Below the pieces are notes generated by a model. The model was not told the origin of the DNA. It saw nothing but the letters and a program-made list of their open reading frames with translations, and did no database searches. Both the position numbers and the translations under genes were made by a program. Positions 34,001-46,065 of a stretch of DNA of 64,000 nt are shown piece by piece. Numbering within the stretch: the stretch's first letter is position 1; the number at the start of each line of letters is the position of its first letter. This DNA is from Rhododendron vialii (Eukaryota; Streptophyta; Magnoliopsida; Ericales; Ericaceae), in the NCBI RefSeq assembly GCF_030253575.1, contig NC_080557.1, forward strand, positions 48,777,501-48,841,500, read 5' to 3'.

Positions 34001-37000
34001 TGCTGTGTCTCTAAGCTGGAAAAGTTTTCTCCTAGTCCAGGAGCAAGAAGGAAGACTCAGTGTCCAGAGACATCGATTATTCATTACATATTTATAGCTC
34101 CGTTTTGGCTATAATGAATTTTTCCTAGACACAATGGCCCATAAATGCCTGAGCATATGTGCATTGTTCCAGTCTAAAATTGTTCTAAGACCTAGGCCAC
34201 CCCCTTTTTGGGCCCACAAATTACATCTAGAGTAACCTTATGAAAGTGCCCATATTTCTCAGTGCCTGACCAGAGAAAATCCCTCAGAAGGTACTCAATA
34301 TGATGACTGATATCCCTGAGAAGGTACTCAATATGATGACTGATATCCCTGAAAAGGTACTCAATATGATGACTGATTTAGGAAAGATGAAGTGCATAGT
34401 CCAAAAAATCTGCATACTGAACAAGAAGGAGCCAATGATTTGCAGTCTACCAGCAGGTGAGAGAGTTCTATTTGCCCAGTTAGCAATCTTGGGCAATCTT
34501 CCAATAAGAGGAGAGCAATCAGAAGCTGAGAGCTTTGTAGATATGACCAGAATCCCCAAGTTTCTAACTGGAAGAGTTCCAGCTTGGAAACCCAACAAAC
34601 CACAATGACTTGGCTTATCTTGCTCAGAAATCCCAGCAATTTTGCTTCATGAATTCAGCTGATCTATTCATGTAGCCATTGTCTTCTTGCTTTTTTGTAT
34701 TTTGATTGTAATAGTAAATGATTTTATTTTTCAGTCAATCATTCCTAAGATACTTGGCCTTGGTTCATACTCATCTCCTATGCTAGTGCTATTAATGCTC
34801 CTTGTATGCTCTTACCCTCTTTTATAATGGTGTTTCAGGGAAAAGGCTCAGAAACAAATCTTGTTTTATCCTAGACAACATGTTGTAAGTGCAACTATTC
34901 ACTTCCAAAATCGGCCTTATGCTTATTGAACATAAATTTTAAAATCTTTTTTCTTTGTTCCCAAGGTGTCAGTGATACAAGATGGTTGCCAAGCTTCAGT
35001 TCCCATATTTTCCGGTCGACCTGGGATGTACATCAAAGGATCAGTTTCTCCACCCCTTTCTGGTGTTTATGTGAGAGTTATTGCTGCAGGGGACAGCCGC
35101 TATGTCCCACTTAAGAAAGGTGATGTAGCTCTTGAAACTGTGACAGGAACAGAAGGTTTCTATATTGGAGGACCTCTCTATGACGATATAAGTTACAGCA
35201 TTGAGGCTTCAAAGGTATGTAAAGTGTAAGAGGGAATATAGTCATGGCACAGTAATGCGTATTCTTGTACAAACATTCTCATTTACTTTGTTATGAACTA
35301 TGAAGGTGTAACTTCTAACTAAGGTTAGTGAAAACTAACTCGCATTGGAAGTGCTCATCAGTCACGATGTTATTCATTTTTAATCCTGCTTTGTCACGAA
35401 AAAGATGAATTTACTTGCATGGATTATGTGCTGTTTAGAACCTTAGCATATCCGTTATTTAGCAAGTGAAGTTCAGAGCAGTATGTAAGGTTTGAAAATA
35501 TTAACCTGCCATGGTGAGCCAAGGTGACAGCCCTACCAGGCTACCACAGTCCTCAGAAATGCCCGTTGTCTACTGCATATGTGCATGACTTGCATGTAAC
35601 TTCTGTAATAATTGCCTTGTTTTGGGGACGAAATATGGGGATACCGGATATGTAAGAATCCTCTTCGTCATCGTTACCTTATGTAATCGAAGTATATAGG
35701 GTGTTAATTAACCCTAAGGTCCCTTCCACACATAATCTTTGTATATTAAACGATAACTCATTACAGGGCTATTTACCAAAAAAAAAATCATTATAGGGCT
35801 TAGCTAACCAATGTGGGACAATGATCAAGACTAACAATATTCTAACACATTATGTGATGAAGTTTTTGCTAATGTCAATACACCACGATTGAATCCCCAC
35901 TTGTGTACCTGCAGTTTGAAATTCATCCCATAATTAGCCTCAACCATTACCATTTGAACATCTATTACAATATAGTCTTAAAATTTCTCCTCTTTAATGC
36001 CTGATTAACTTAATTTCCTTGCCCATGTGATGAAGAACCAATGAGAAAGAAAAAAATAATCAAAGAAGCGAAGGGAAGGAATATTTGTCAAGTAGTACTC
36101 AGATTTCTTGATTTCCAATTATACCAAAACCCTCGGACAAATTGTACCGAGCGTACGTACATACAGATGCAGATGGACTTGTTCCATAAAAAAATACTAC
36201 CTCCGTCCCAAAATAAATGTCCGGCCCGCAAAACGAGAACTTAAAAATAATACATTTTCAACAAGAAAAAAATTCGAACTTTTTTCATAAATTAGAAGTT
36301 CTCGTTTTGGGGACCGGTCATTTATTTTGGGACGGAGGGAGTAAATAAATGAAAACATGTAGTAGAAGGTAGAATTATGAAACCACTTGACATTTCGATT
36401 AAACATTTGATTTGTTCCTGTTCATTTGCCTAAAATAAATGCTAAGGCCTCCTCTCCTTGCTCCCCGGCTGGATCAAGGAGGAGGAGGCCTTGGCAAACA
36501 TATACTAGGCGAAGGACAATATAAAAGTTAATTTACTTCTGGGATTTAATTTTATTTAAAAATATAATCTTCTTCGGAACAAGCCTCTATATAAACATGT
36601 GCTAGGCCAGAGCTTTCACGAATTGGAGCCTTGCTTTCATTGTGCAACTCCAGAGTTGCTCGGCATAATTGCAACTCAAGAATCACAAGTCTTGTCAAAG
36701 ACTCTAGATTCTCAATGGCCGCTCCCCCATCCCTATTCCCCCACTGGTTCTTTCTTCGCCATTCCCTCCTCCTTGTCTTATCCTTCTTCTTTCTTCCCCA
36801 TTGGTTCTTAATCACCAAGAAAGTGGTCAGCTGCCTTGCCTGTCTTTGTTAAGGCTTAAGCAGTAGGTTTGTAGGCTGATGCCTTCATATCGATGTGCAT
36901 GGTTTATATATCTACACTTTACGAGCTGCTTTCTTGATGATATTTGTAGCATTTTTACGCTTAGCAACTATAACGTTTGGAATCTCCAGTGGCAGAATTT

Positions 37001-40000
37001 CATCAGATTTATGGTTATGTGGTTTTCCTTTGCTGTTCGTGGAAACTGCCTTATATTCTCTTACTTGTTGCAGCCTGGCTATTATGTAAAACCTGTTGGG
37101 CCTCACTCCTTTTCGTGCCAGAAGCTTGGTCAAATTTCTGTACACATATACTCTAAAGAAGACGTGAAAGAACCTTTTCCTTCCGTCCTGTTGTCATTGA
37201 GCGGTGAAGATGGTTATAGGAACAACTCAATAACTGCGGCTGGTGGAATTTTCCTATTTGATAACTTATTTCCTGGGAGTTTCTATCTCCGTCCTCTCCT
37301 AAAGGTACTTAGTGGGATTCAGCAGTTACATCATGTGGAAGTTCTTTATTATCTGTCGTCCTTTTTCCCGTGATTTTCATATCCTTGTTTCTCCATCAAA
37401 TAAGTGCAGTTCTGGATTTTAGTCACTTGAATATCCATAAATTTAGATTAAGTAATGACTACATTTGAACTCTTGGGGGGTTGAACTTTTTGATTCTGTA
37501 GCATTAACGTTTTTGCCAATTCAGCAGAATCCAACACTTAACACCAGCTTTTGAATCAGTTCCCATCATGAATTAATTTCATGTTGCCTAAACATGAATC
37601 ATTGTTATTTTTGGGATTTTCAGAATCAGTATTCCTATGCTTTTTCTTGATTTAAGGATGTAAAGATGCTGGCAACTTCTCCTTGCCATGGACTCCCTTG
37701 AAAAGCCAGTTGAAAGCTAACTTTTATTCATGGTGTATGCCAAAGAAGAATTATTTAACTACGTCAGCCAAGAAGTAATTTTTTTCTTGTAGGAATATGC
37801 TTTCTCACCTCCAGCACAAGCAATTGATCTTGGTTCTGGGGAGGCTAAGGAAATCATCTTTCAGGCCACACGTGTTGCTTACAGGTATTTCCATAGTCTC
37901 TGTCAAACTTGCAGTTGTAATTTTTATTTGATCGGCTATGTTTTTTACTAGAGGTCGGACTTATATGTTCTGAAATCATGTTGAAGTTTTATGGGATCGG
38001 GTCACCGTAAGTTTGCTCTAATTTCAAAATACTTTGTACATCAACCATGACACTAATTTGTAAACTTTTCTCTGTCTCTCTAAGTTGTTTTTAGGATTAG
38101 CTGTATCTGAACTTTGGTGTTACATATCTACCGTTGGACTCAAAGAGGATTGTTGACAGTGTTTAACTCAGTTTTAGTTTATCTTTTTAATGTGTATATC
38201 TCACTGTGTGAGTGATTAGTCTTTGCTTAGTTTAGAAAGGCAATCGCTTATACACCTCCTCGTTGTTCACATCAAACACTGTTTCGTCATGTAGAAGAGT
38301 ATATTTCAGTTATACTCTTCACTGATCAGCATGTGTTAGAGCACTAAGTGTCTTAAAAGCTTAGGCTGTTAGGACAAGGACTAACATGTGTATCAAGCTA
38401 TCTAACATTCTCTGCTATCCTGTCTCACACATGGCACGTAGAGAGGCGGAAAAACCGAACTGAACATGGTGTACCAAGCTTGTAAAGTGCACAATAAGAA
38501 GCAATACAGGGTAACAAAGGCAGGTTTTGAAAATTGATCCCGGAACTTCCTGGATTCAGATCTGACCAAGTTGGACTACCAATGGTTTCAAAAGCTTCAA
38601 CTGTTGGGAAATGACTTGATAATTTTGAACAAGCAGAAGGAAACTATCGCATGCTTTTCCATTCTGGCTTTAGTTGACTTCCGATATGCATTTATCATTT
38701 GGTCACGCTTGATATGAATGAGGATTTGTCATTTATATGCTTTCCCATGTCAATTGCTATGTTGAACCTTGGATTGGGTGAGGATTTCTTTGAACACGAG
38801 ATGGGTAAATAACAGCTCGTTTAGTGTATGAGATAGACGTTGAAGAGATGAAGTATGCAGGATGAAAGTTATCATGGAGAAAAGATAGGACATGACAAGA
38901 GAAGGGAACTATAATAGGTAAGGGTAGAAAAAGAATAAACTAGAGACAAAGATGTTTGATAGGAGAAGTAAAGGAAAGAGAGGAAACGGAGGGGATGCAG
39001 AGAATAGCTCTTTCCAGTATTCGAGTTGGGCACTTCCAAATATTCAACTTTCTTTAAGTTAATGAGGCAAAAATTTTAATTCATCTGTTGGGAACTGTTT
39101 TTTGCCCCACCTGCATAATTCCCATGTATGAGTTTCATAGACCCCTAACCAGCATGATATCTTCTAAACTTCATCCTACCTATCGTAGTACCTCATACTC
39201 CAGCCCTTTGTCACTTAAGTTTCCTCAAGTCCTAATGAAAGGAAAATATTGTAGAGAATCCTGGTAATGCTTATGAACATAGTTGTCAAATCATGAATAG
39301 AATCGAGGATCGAAATGGTCATTTTTCGAATCGTGAATCGTATCGAATCGTGAATCGCTCTGATTCAGTCATGACTTCTATAATGCATAGAAACCTATGC
39401 TTATTGATAAGGGTAACAACAATATATACTACAAATAAAGATTTAGGCCTAAATCAATAAATACTTTCTTCTAAATGATGATTTGATAATAACGTGGAAT
39501 ATTAGGTAAGTTGCTTCTATCGCAACTACCAAGAGATGATGATTCATAAAGCCTACTTATGGTTCTTTTTGTACGAAAGAGTTATAAGTACAAAACAAAC
39601 CCTTAGAAGGTCTATAGGGTTGTTATATTCCATTTATCTTCCTCATTTCGATTCACTCTCGTAATAAATCTCTTTTTCTTATTATCTATCCCTATAACAT
39701 AGACAAAAGATGACATATAACAATACTAGACCTTAAAAAAATATTTGAACCCTTTTCAAACAACAAAAGAAGCAAAACAAGAGTAAAAAATGAATTTCAG
39801 AAATTTTAAGTGAATCGAACGATTCACTGATTCACTTACGATTCTCAGCTATTTCTGATTCGGTAGCCTATTCGTATCGATTACCCACTGAATCGTATCG
39901 AATGGTACGATACGAATCGTAAATCACCGATTCACTTACGATTCTCAGCTATTTCCGATTCGGCAGCCTATTCGTATCGATTACCCACCGAATCGTATCG

Positions 40001-42070
40001 AATCGTACAATACGAATCGTGAATCGTACGATTCTGACAACTATGCTTATGAAGTTAAAGAGATTGGTCAACGTGATCTTTTCTGAAGTCTGATCTCAAC
40101 TTGCTGCAATAATTACCTTTTCTGGGAGAAAGTTGGTCCTCGAGTTTTGTTGATCTTGAGCACTGAAAATATGCTTGATCAAAGATTCTTTCACTCTCTT
40201 TTACTGAGAATATGCACTGAGAAGTTGGTGTAGCCCAGACTTCTTCAGAATTTCTTCTGGATACATGAGACACTTAGATGGTCTTAACTTCTTTGCAGCG
40301 CTATGGGCATGGTTACTCTCTTGTCTGGCCAGCCAAAAGAAGGTGTTTCAGTGGAAGCCCGCTCGGAGTCAAAAGGTTTTTACGAGGAGACAGTAACCGA
40401 TTCATCAGGGAATTATCGTCTGAGAGGACTCCATCCAGATACAACCTATATCGTAAAAGTAGCGGAAAAGGGTGACCTCAAAAGCACTAGAATTGAACGC
40501 ACATCTCCAGAATCTGTTTCTGTCAAGGTTAGTTCATCACTACTGAAGCTTGGTTTTGCCATTCAAATTTGAGTCCGAGAATTCAGAACCCAGTGTAAGA
40601 TTTTGTTCTCCCTTTTCCCTTAAGGTTGCCAGCTAATTACCTGAAGAAGCTGACTGTGTGTCTGTGTATAGTCTACGTGATCATTATATGCTTAATGCAA
40701 ACAGAAAAGATTTCCCTGGGGATTTCACCTCATCTAAGCACTGTCTTTCATTGGATTTCCACAAACTTTTTGGTATGTTTTGATTTGGGGTTTCTGATTT
40801 GTCTATGTAGGTTGGATCTGATGATATCAAGGGGTTGGATTTTCTGGTATTTGAGCAGCCAGAATTGACCATTCTTAGCGGCCACGTTGAGGGGAAGAGG
40901 ATTGATGAGCTACATTCACATCTTCGGGTGGAAATAAAATCAGCTAATGATCCATCCAAGATTGAATCCGTCTTCCCATTGCCACTTTCAAATTTCTTCC
41001 AGGTGAAGGACTTGCCGAGGGCTAAGCACCTTCTGCAGCTAAGATCTGCTCTCCCATCAGCCACCCATAAATTTGAATCTGATGTTATCGAGGTTGATTT
41101 GGAGAAACATACTCAAATTCACGTTGGCCCAATTAGATATAGAGTCGAAGAGGATTTCCACAAACAGGTTTGTACATGTCAGGCGGGTTACTTTTAACCA
41201 TGTCATGCAAGAAGTTTTAGATAACCTTTTGGAGTTCTAATCGTGCATTTTTAGAATACATTAGAATCACAATTCCAACAGCACTGATTATTATTGGGGT
41301 AACACCCTACAAAACATCTGAAATGCCCATAATTCTTAACGACCAAGAACTGGAAGTTGATGTTGGAAGGAACAACATGATCTAATTTAAAATCCCACTC
41401 AACTGATCACGTCTAACATTTGTTTCCCACAGAAGCTCTCCATCCCGCTGACGTGCCTTAAGCCACTTGCCTGCGGGATGGTTTATTTTTTTCTTGTGCT
41501 AGTATCAGTTTTGACAGCTAAATGGCTTTTCTGGTCTGGTGACATTCATGTCTCTTGTAGAACTACTTCTATTTCCAAGTAGTCTGTTTTCTGCCAATGA
41601 GAAATCAAATTATGATCGTCTCAACTCAATTATCTTTGTTCCATTTACTTGGTGCCACTATGATACTATACTTCTACTCAATTATCTTTGTTCCATTTAC
41701 TTGGTGCCACTATGATACTATACTTCTATCACCTATAAGGTAAAATATTTTCTCTCTTTTTGGTGGCGTGCAGGAACTGACAACAGCTCCGGTATATCCT
41801 CTTATCGCTGGAGTTTCAGTGATTGCTCTTTTTATCTGTATGCCAAGGTTGGGAATGCTTTTTTTTTTTTCCTTCTCCTCGTCCATTGATGATAATTCCC
41901 GTTACTACCCTTCCGAGACAAGACACATTTTAATTTTCTGTTAGAATGTAACTCTCTATTTTAGGTTAAAAGACTTGTACCAAGCAACAATGGGAGTGTA
42001 CGTCTCAAGTTCCAATGCAAATGGAAGGAAAGAAGTTAGAAAGCCAGTGATCAGAAAGAAGACTTACTGA
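21816..42070 (+). CDS. NOMO: NOMO-type ER membrane protein (nodal modulator homologue)
   Basis: Large ER protein; in animals NOMO joins nicalin and TMEM147 in the BOS complex of the multipass translocon. Exons: 21816-21926, 22202-22267, 22710-22796, 23229-23285, 23410-23474, 23585-23754, 24013-24074, 24239-24322, 26669-26828, 27364-27479, 27849-27977, 28333-28404, 28597-28692, 29503-29580, 30426-30554, 31185-31361, 32037-32240, 32348-32461, 32564-32814, 34839-34884, 34966-35214, 37074-37304, 37793-37884, 40299-40527, 40811-41167, 41774-41847, 41965-42070. They total 3612 nt, giving 1203 residues with no phase conflict. Signal peptide about 1-26, then ADLIQGCGGFVE. The lumenal part is a string of prealbumin/carbohydrate-binding-like beta-sandwich repeats, each with a GxYxF or PGxYxL turn (ATGSYSFTNIIPGKY, DKEGYYKLDQV, DSSGNYRLRGLHPDTTY). 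One C-terminal span (PLIAGVSVIALFICM, about 1152-1166) precedes a short basic tail ending RKKTY. The introns hold many transposon insertions. Confidence 0.95.
25571..25725 (-). mobile_element. Helitron-like 3' terminus with internal duplication
   Basis: On the minus strand the sequence reads GCACGTGCAAAGCACGTGC, a perfect terminal hairpin, then CGACG and CTAG followed by T. This is the Helitron 3' signature (hairpin about ten bases before CTRR, insertion next to T). The segment from GCACGTGCTCAATACTAG (25591) to TGCTC is repeated at 25668. The 5' end (TC) was not located. Confidence 0.55.
25875..26172. mobile_element. Stowaway-like MITE
   Basis: The ends CTCCCTTCTTCCCAAAATA and TTTTGTGACGAAGGAAG are diverged forms of the CTCCCTCCGTCCCAAA inverted terminus, flanked by TA on both sides. 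Length 298 bp. It is the oldest-looking of the four such elements in the window. Confidence 0.65.
28038..28090. repeat. (TC)n microsatellite in NOMO intron 11
   Basis: About 26 TC units, 60 bases after the donor at 27978, followed by a short CA run. Confidence 0.95.
30516..30773 (+). repeat. 129-bp tandem duplication spanning the end of NOMO exon 15
   Basis: 30516-30644 and 30645-30773 are copies with two visible substitutions. Each contains the last 39 coding bases of exon 15, the donor CAG/GTGGTT and the start of intron 15. The second copy therefore holds a potential exon at 30633-30683, with a pyrimidine-rich tract and CTCAG acceptor before it and a donor after it. Confidence 0.93.
32815..34838. 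other. NOMO intron 19 (2.0 kb), mostly a LINE
   Basis: The intron is filled largely by the antisense LINE fragment at 33115-34640. The rest is unremarkable AT-rich intron sequence. Confidence 0.8.
33115..34640 (-). mobile_element. non-LTR retrotransposon (LINE) fragment, reverse-transcriptase tail and zf-RVT
   Basis: Read on the minus strand, about 34620-34390 gives the thumb-side end of a plant LINE reverse transcriptase (AGTLPVRNLGI, KLSASDCSPLI, TLSPAGRLQII). This is followed at 33985-33360 by the linker and zinc-binding domain (WHKLVWHSKFIPRHSFILW, VLECVFSAQVWS). A T6 run at 33115 on the plus strand marks the oligo-A 3' end. Frameshifts and loss of the 5' part show it is dead. A 33-bp unit is repeated about three times at 34286-34378. 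It is antisense to the host gene. The 5' limit is approximate and no target duplication was found. Confidence 0.82.
35651..35847 (-). mobile_element. solo copia LTR
   Basis: Minus strand: starts TGTTAGAATATTGTTAGTC, passes CATTGTCCCACATTGG and ends GATTCTTACA, so it has TG...CA ends and a short terminal inverted repeat. Length is 197 bp. It resembles the LTR ending at 3296. No internal region adjoins it, and no target duplication is obvious. Confidence 0.65.
36196..36341. mobile_element. Stowaway MITE (Tc1/Mariner)
   Basis: 146 bp with long inverted repeats: CTACCTCCGTCCCAAAATAA against TTATTTTGGGACGGAGGGAG. They are extended by GTCCGG/CCGGTC and CGAGAAC/GTTCTCG, and TA lies on each side. 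It is well preserved, hence fairly recent. Confidence 0.93.
37885..40298. other. NOMO intron 23 (2.4 kb)
   Basis: The longest intron of the gene. Its right third is the hAT-like element at 39278-40045. The left part is plain AT-rich intron without recognisable elements. Confidence 0.75.
39278..40045. mobile_element. non-autonomous hAT-like element
   Basis: 768 bp bounded by CATAGTTGTCA and TGACAACTATG, with CTTATGAA repeated exactly on both sides (39270-39277, 40046-40053). The 8-bp duplication and CATAG...CTATG ends fit hAT. The sub-terminal zones are packed with CGAATCGTA and TACGATTCG motifs in both orientations. A 100-bp module is tandemly duplicated at about 39825-40020. No transposase frame. 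Confidence 0.85.
41624..41727. repeat. two tandem 52-bp copies in NOMO intron 25
   Basis: ACTCAATTATCTTTGTTCCA at 41624 recurs at 41676, and both copies end ACTATACTTCT. No visible change between them, so the duplication is recent. Confidence 0.92.
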
Positions 42071-44150
42071 AGACCTTCTGCATACTCATATGGACTTACG
42101 AGGTAATTTTGGGCTTACAACCAGTTTTACGTTTTCCAGATCAAGTTTTGGCGCAGGACGAGGTTTTCATAGGCAGGAGCTTTTGTAGCTTAGCATCTGG
42201 ATTATTCTCACGACCAACTTTAGTAGTTGCTTGGCGGCGGCAGCTTTCCAGTTCTCCTATTCCATTCTCCCTTTGTGGTTTTACTGTGGTATTAATTCAT
42301 AATTTTACCAAGGTAATCCAACAGCATGGGTGTAGGGCCTGTGGGCCGTGCTCACCTGTCCTGACGACTAATGAGTTTTAGAGTCACAGCTTTGTGGAAG
42401 CCCCATTACCCTAATTGTCTTGGGCTGATTGCCATATATCGTACAACGTACGTCTTCATCTTTCTTCATGTTCTTGTAGTGAGGCAAGTACTTTGCAAAT
42501 GTTTAGTGATTGAAATTTGAATTAAAGAGTAGAGCCTTCTTTGATTTAGTAAAAATGTATTTAAGCTTAATAATACAAGTTTGAGTAAAGAAGTGGAGAA
42601 GAATTTTGAGGTTTTTCTTTTAACCCAACTTTAAGTGTTGGTCAAGTTTTCACAGATGGCGATGTGGGCAACCATTACTAGCTTTTAATTCATCAATAAC
42701 TACACAGTTGCATTTCATAAAACTTATGCTCCTGAGTGGTTTTGGGAGCATCATACCCCAAGTCGTTTTTTTCTTATTTTATGGTAAGTGTTGTCATTAA
42801 CGTGGTAAGTGTTGTTAACAAGTACACTAAGTGTTGGCTTCAGGCAGTTTTTTTGGGTGTATTTTGTTTTGTTTGTTGTTCTTTGTACTTTCGAACCGGT
42901 AGTGTCTGCTTTTATTGTACTGTGTTTTTCTTTTGTTATATATAAATTGAGTTTAATTCTGGTAATAAAAAAAAAGTATAGTAAGTGTTTCTTAAGGAAG
43001 TGTAGCCATGTAACATAGTAAGTGCTGCCTTAAAGAATGGTATATAAAACATGTTTTTGTAGTAAGTAATATTACGTTTTTTTGGTAAAAAATTCTTAAA
43101 ACCATCTCGTTTTTACCAATCCACCTTACTTTTTGTGAGTGGTTTTGATCTAAAGATTGTAATTTATCTATTTTTTAATTTAAGGATTCATATTTAATGG
43201 GAGCATCGTACTCCCGTGCCACAAGGAGCATTGTAGAAGTCCAGCGATGTGAACCCTCTCAAACCCAAAATAACCGCGTCCAGCTACCATGCCTCTCAAT
43301 CTGGCATTGAGGCATCATTCCCCAAAGTTGTACTGTGTTACTAATAGCCCTTGGATCATCAAAATTTCATCTCAACCGTTGAATTGAAAATGGAAGAAAC
43401 AGTTATAGCCAGTCAAGAAAAACTCTCAACACACTTTCCATAACCTCTTCAAGGGCTTAAATTCACTGATAAAGACAAAAGGGAATTGATATTCACACAT
43501 CCTTTTTTGTTATTAACTCTCCTTTTCTATTTTTTAGTGTTAAAAGTATATGTATTCATTCGCTAAAAGACAAAAAAGAAATATAAATAACAAAAAAAGA
43601 AATGTGAATATCAAATTTTAAAAAAAAAAAATCTTCAAGGACTCCAAGGGTGCACCTGCTCCACTTCAAGGGGAAAAAAAAAACGTGCACCTGCTAATGT
43701 TTTTTTTCCCCTATTTCTTTTCTCCTTTTTGGTTACTGTTGCAACCAAAAAAATTTCTACGTATTTTTTTGAAGAGGAAGACACAAGTTTAATAAAATAA
43801 ATATGTGCTTTGCTTTATTTGAACGGAAAGAGTTGCCCCCTTTGACCTGAATTTTTGTATCTTCCGCCTTTTGGTTTTTTCTCTTAATTATTATCCTAAA
43901 TAGTGGTATATAGTATCATACAATATCACAAGCGTGACCATAACAAATTGTAAAATGGTTGTAAAGATCATTAATTTCATGTGTATATGACAGACTCAAA
44001 CATGACCTAACTAAACTAAATCAAATCGAGTCTTATGTCCCAATCAATTGGGAATAGCTACATGAATTCTTTTTCTCAATTGAGCTCTGTCAATGGCTAC
44101 TTGTTCACACAAACCTATTAGACTCATATCTTTGTGTTCAATAGCATTTA

Positions 44151-44544
44151 GGGCCCGTTTGGATGCAGGATAAGGATTAGGGGTATTAGTTATGAAGGGG
44201 GAATAAGATAGTATGGGGTATTATGTAAGAAGGATGGACCCATATTGATATGACGGGGGGATTAAATAGTATTTGGTTTGGGTGAGGGATAAAATGGAGA
44301 GATGAAGTTGTTTTGTAGTTGAAATGAAAGAGAGAGGGGGTATCATCCGGGGGTATTATGTAATAACACCTCAGAATCTCCCCATAAATAATCCCCTCGT
44401 CAAGGGGTATTAGGGGGTATAAGAGAATTCGGAGCTTAGCTAATACCTCAGGCAAAATCCCAAACCATGGCTTAACCATGGGCCCACGGTCTTAGAAGGG
44501 GGTATGACTAATACCCCTAGGGTAGCCCCCATCCAAATAGGCCC
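44151..44544. mobile_element. Tourist-like MITE (PIF/Harbinger)
   Basis: 394 bp beginning GGGCCCGTTTGGATGC and ending CATCCAAATAGGCCC, with TTA on both sides. Inner inverted blocks ATTAGGGGTATTAG and CTAATACCCCTAG continue the symmetry. The TTA duplication and the GGGCCCGTTTGG terminus are characteristic of Tourist elements. Confidence 0.85.
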
Positions 44545-44909
44545 TTAATGTCAAAAAGTTTGAATATGTAGCAAGTGTATCCTTTTCAAAAGGTAAGTAC
44601 TACCATAAGCCGTGGTATGTACACATCATGAAGTAACAACCGAATATTATGGTGGTAACAATATTCAGGTGGTGTGGTATGCATAGCCTTATTTTGTGGT
44701 AAGTATGTCATTAATGATGGGTAGGTTTGCATTTATGTGACATAACTAATGCACCATAATGAGAGTAATTAATAAGGTAACTATCACAATAAATTTAATC
44801 ACTTAGTTTTTACTTAATTTGTATTACTTTATAATTAAAGCATAATATCTTAATAATTGATTAATGACAGGTAGGTACGCATTTATATAACATAACAAAT
44901 GCACCACAA

Positions 44910-45915
44910 ATCCATCCGAAGGTAAAACTGTTTATGTGGAAGTGTCTTAATAATGCGGTGGCAACAAATGTGGCTCTAGTTACTCGCAAAGTCAGACTCG
45001 ATCCAGTATGCTCTCGTTGTGGTAAGGCAGAGGAATCAATTTTCACATGTATTGTTTCGGTGTGAGGTTGCAATCAAAGTCTGGATTCATCCTCCGTTTT
45101 GTTTTTAGACCTGAAGAGCTTCTTGATTGCAGAAACATGACATACTGGTGGGATTGTATTCAACAACGTATCAATCAAAGTCATATGCCTCCTTTCTCAT
45201 TAGGTATGGCTCTTCTTTATTGTTGGTGGATTTGGCGAGTTAGAAATGATTTTATTTTTAATGGTAAATGTTGGGCTACGGAAGTAGTTAGTGGTAAAGC
45301 GCAAAGAGATTTCTATGAGTTTCAGGATGCTAACTCTAAAGTTCCATCACCTTTGTCGAGATCCACTCGTAATGGAGATCTTAGTGTGGCAGCGCCCTGG
45401 GATGAATGTAACCAAGATTAATGTGGATGCTGCTGTCTTTAGGAGTTTGAATTCTATTGGTACAGGAGCAATAGCTCGAGGTCATGATGGCACAGTCCTT
45501 GGTATCTTCCTGAGTATTCACTCTGGTATTACTTCGTCAACAATTGCTGAGGCTATAGCTATTCGAGATGGTTTGAAGCTGGGGATTGATCTAAATCTCT
45601 CTAAAGTGGTTATTGAATCGGATGCAGATGCGATAGTGAGGAAATGTTCTACCTCTCTAGATCCACCTATTGATAAGCGGCTATTATTTTTGATTGTTTA
45701 GCTCTAAAAGAATCCTTTTCTTCCTGTGAGTTTGGTTTTATTAAACATGATTATAATCGGGCTGCATATTGTTGTGCTTGAAAGGCTCTTTTGAAGTCCG
45801 GTCTGTGGACTTCCATTTTGCCACCATGGGGTTCCCAACTGTCTGATGTTTAGGCTTTTATGCCTTTTAGATTAATAACACTTCTTTCCTTTTGTCAAAA
45901 AAAAAAAAAAAAACA
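44910..45915 (+). mobile_element. 5'-truncated LINE with RNase H domain
   Basis: The sense strand encodes a zinc-binding zf-RVT remnant (KLFMWKCLNNAVATN, CSRCGKAEES) and then an RNase H-like domain (KINVDAAVFRSLNSIGTGAI, AEAIAIRDGLKLGIDLN, VVIESDADAIV). The frame is broken between and after these parts. A poly-A run ends at 45914. ACAAATGCACCACAA (44895-44909) and ACAAATGTACCACAA (45916-45930) form a 15-bp target duplication with one mismatch. The insertion is therefore a bounded, 5'-truncated, relatively young LINE copy of about 1 kb. Confidence 0.9.
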
Positions 45916-46065
45916 CAAATGTACCACAATAAATGATATTTAATAAGGAGATGTGTAAGAGATTTGAAAAACTTGGTATAACATAATTTGTCTAGATAAA
46001 ATTGAAGACTAAGATAGGTATGAAAAATCTAGTACAACTAATGCTACAATTTAAGGTGGTAAGTA

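Larger units (their letters stand above)
35215..37073. other. NOMO intron 21 (1.9 kb)
   Basis: It holds a solo LTR (35651-35847), a Stowaway MITE (36196-36341) and a GC-rich hairpin at 36444-36492 with arms AAGGCCTCCTCTCCTTG and CAAGGAGGAGGAGGCCTT. The remainder shows no coding content. Confidence 0.7.
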
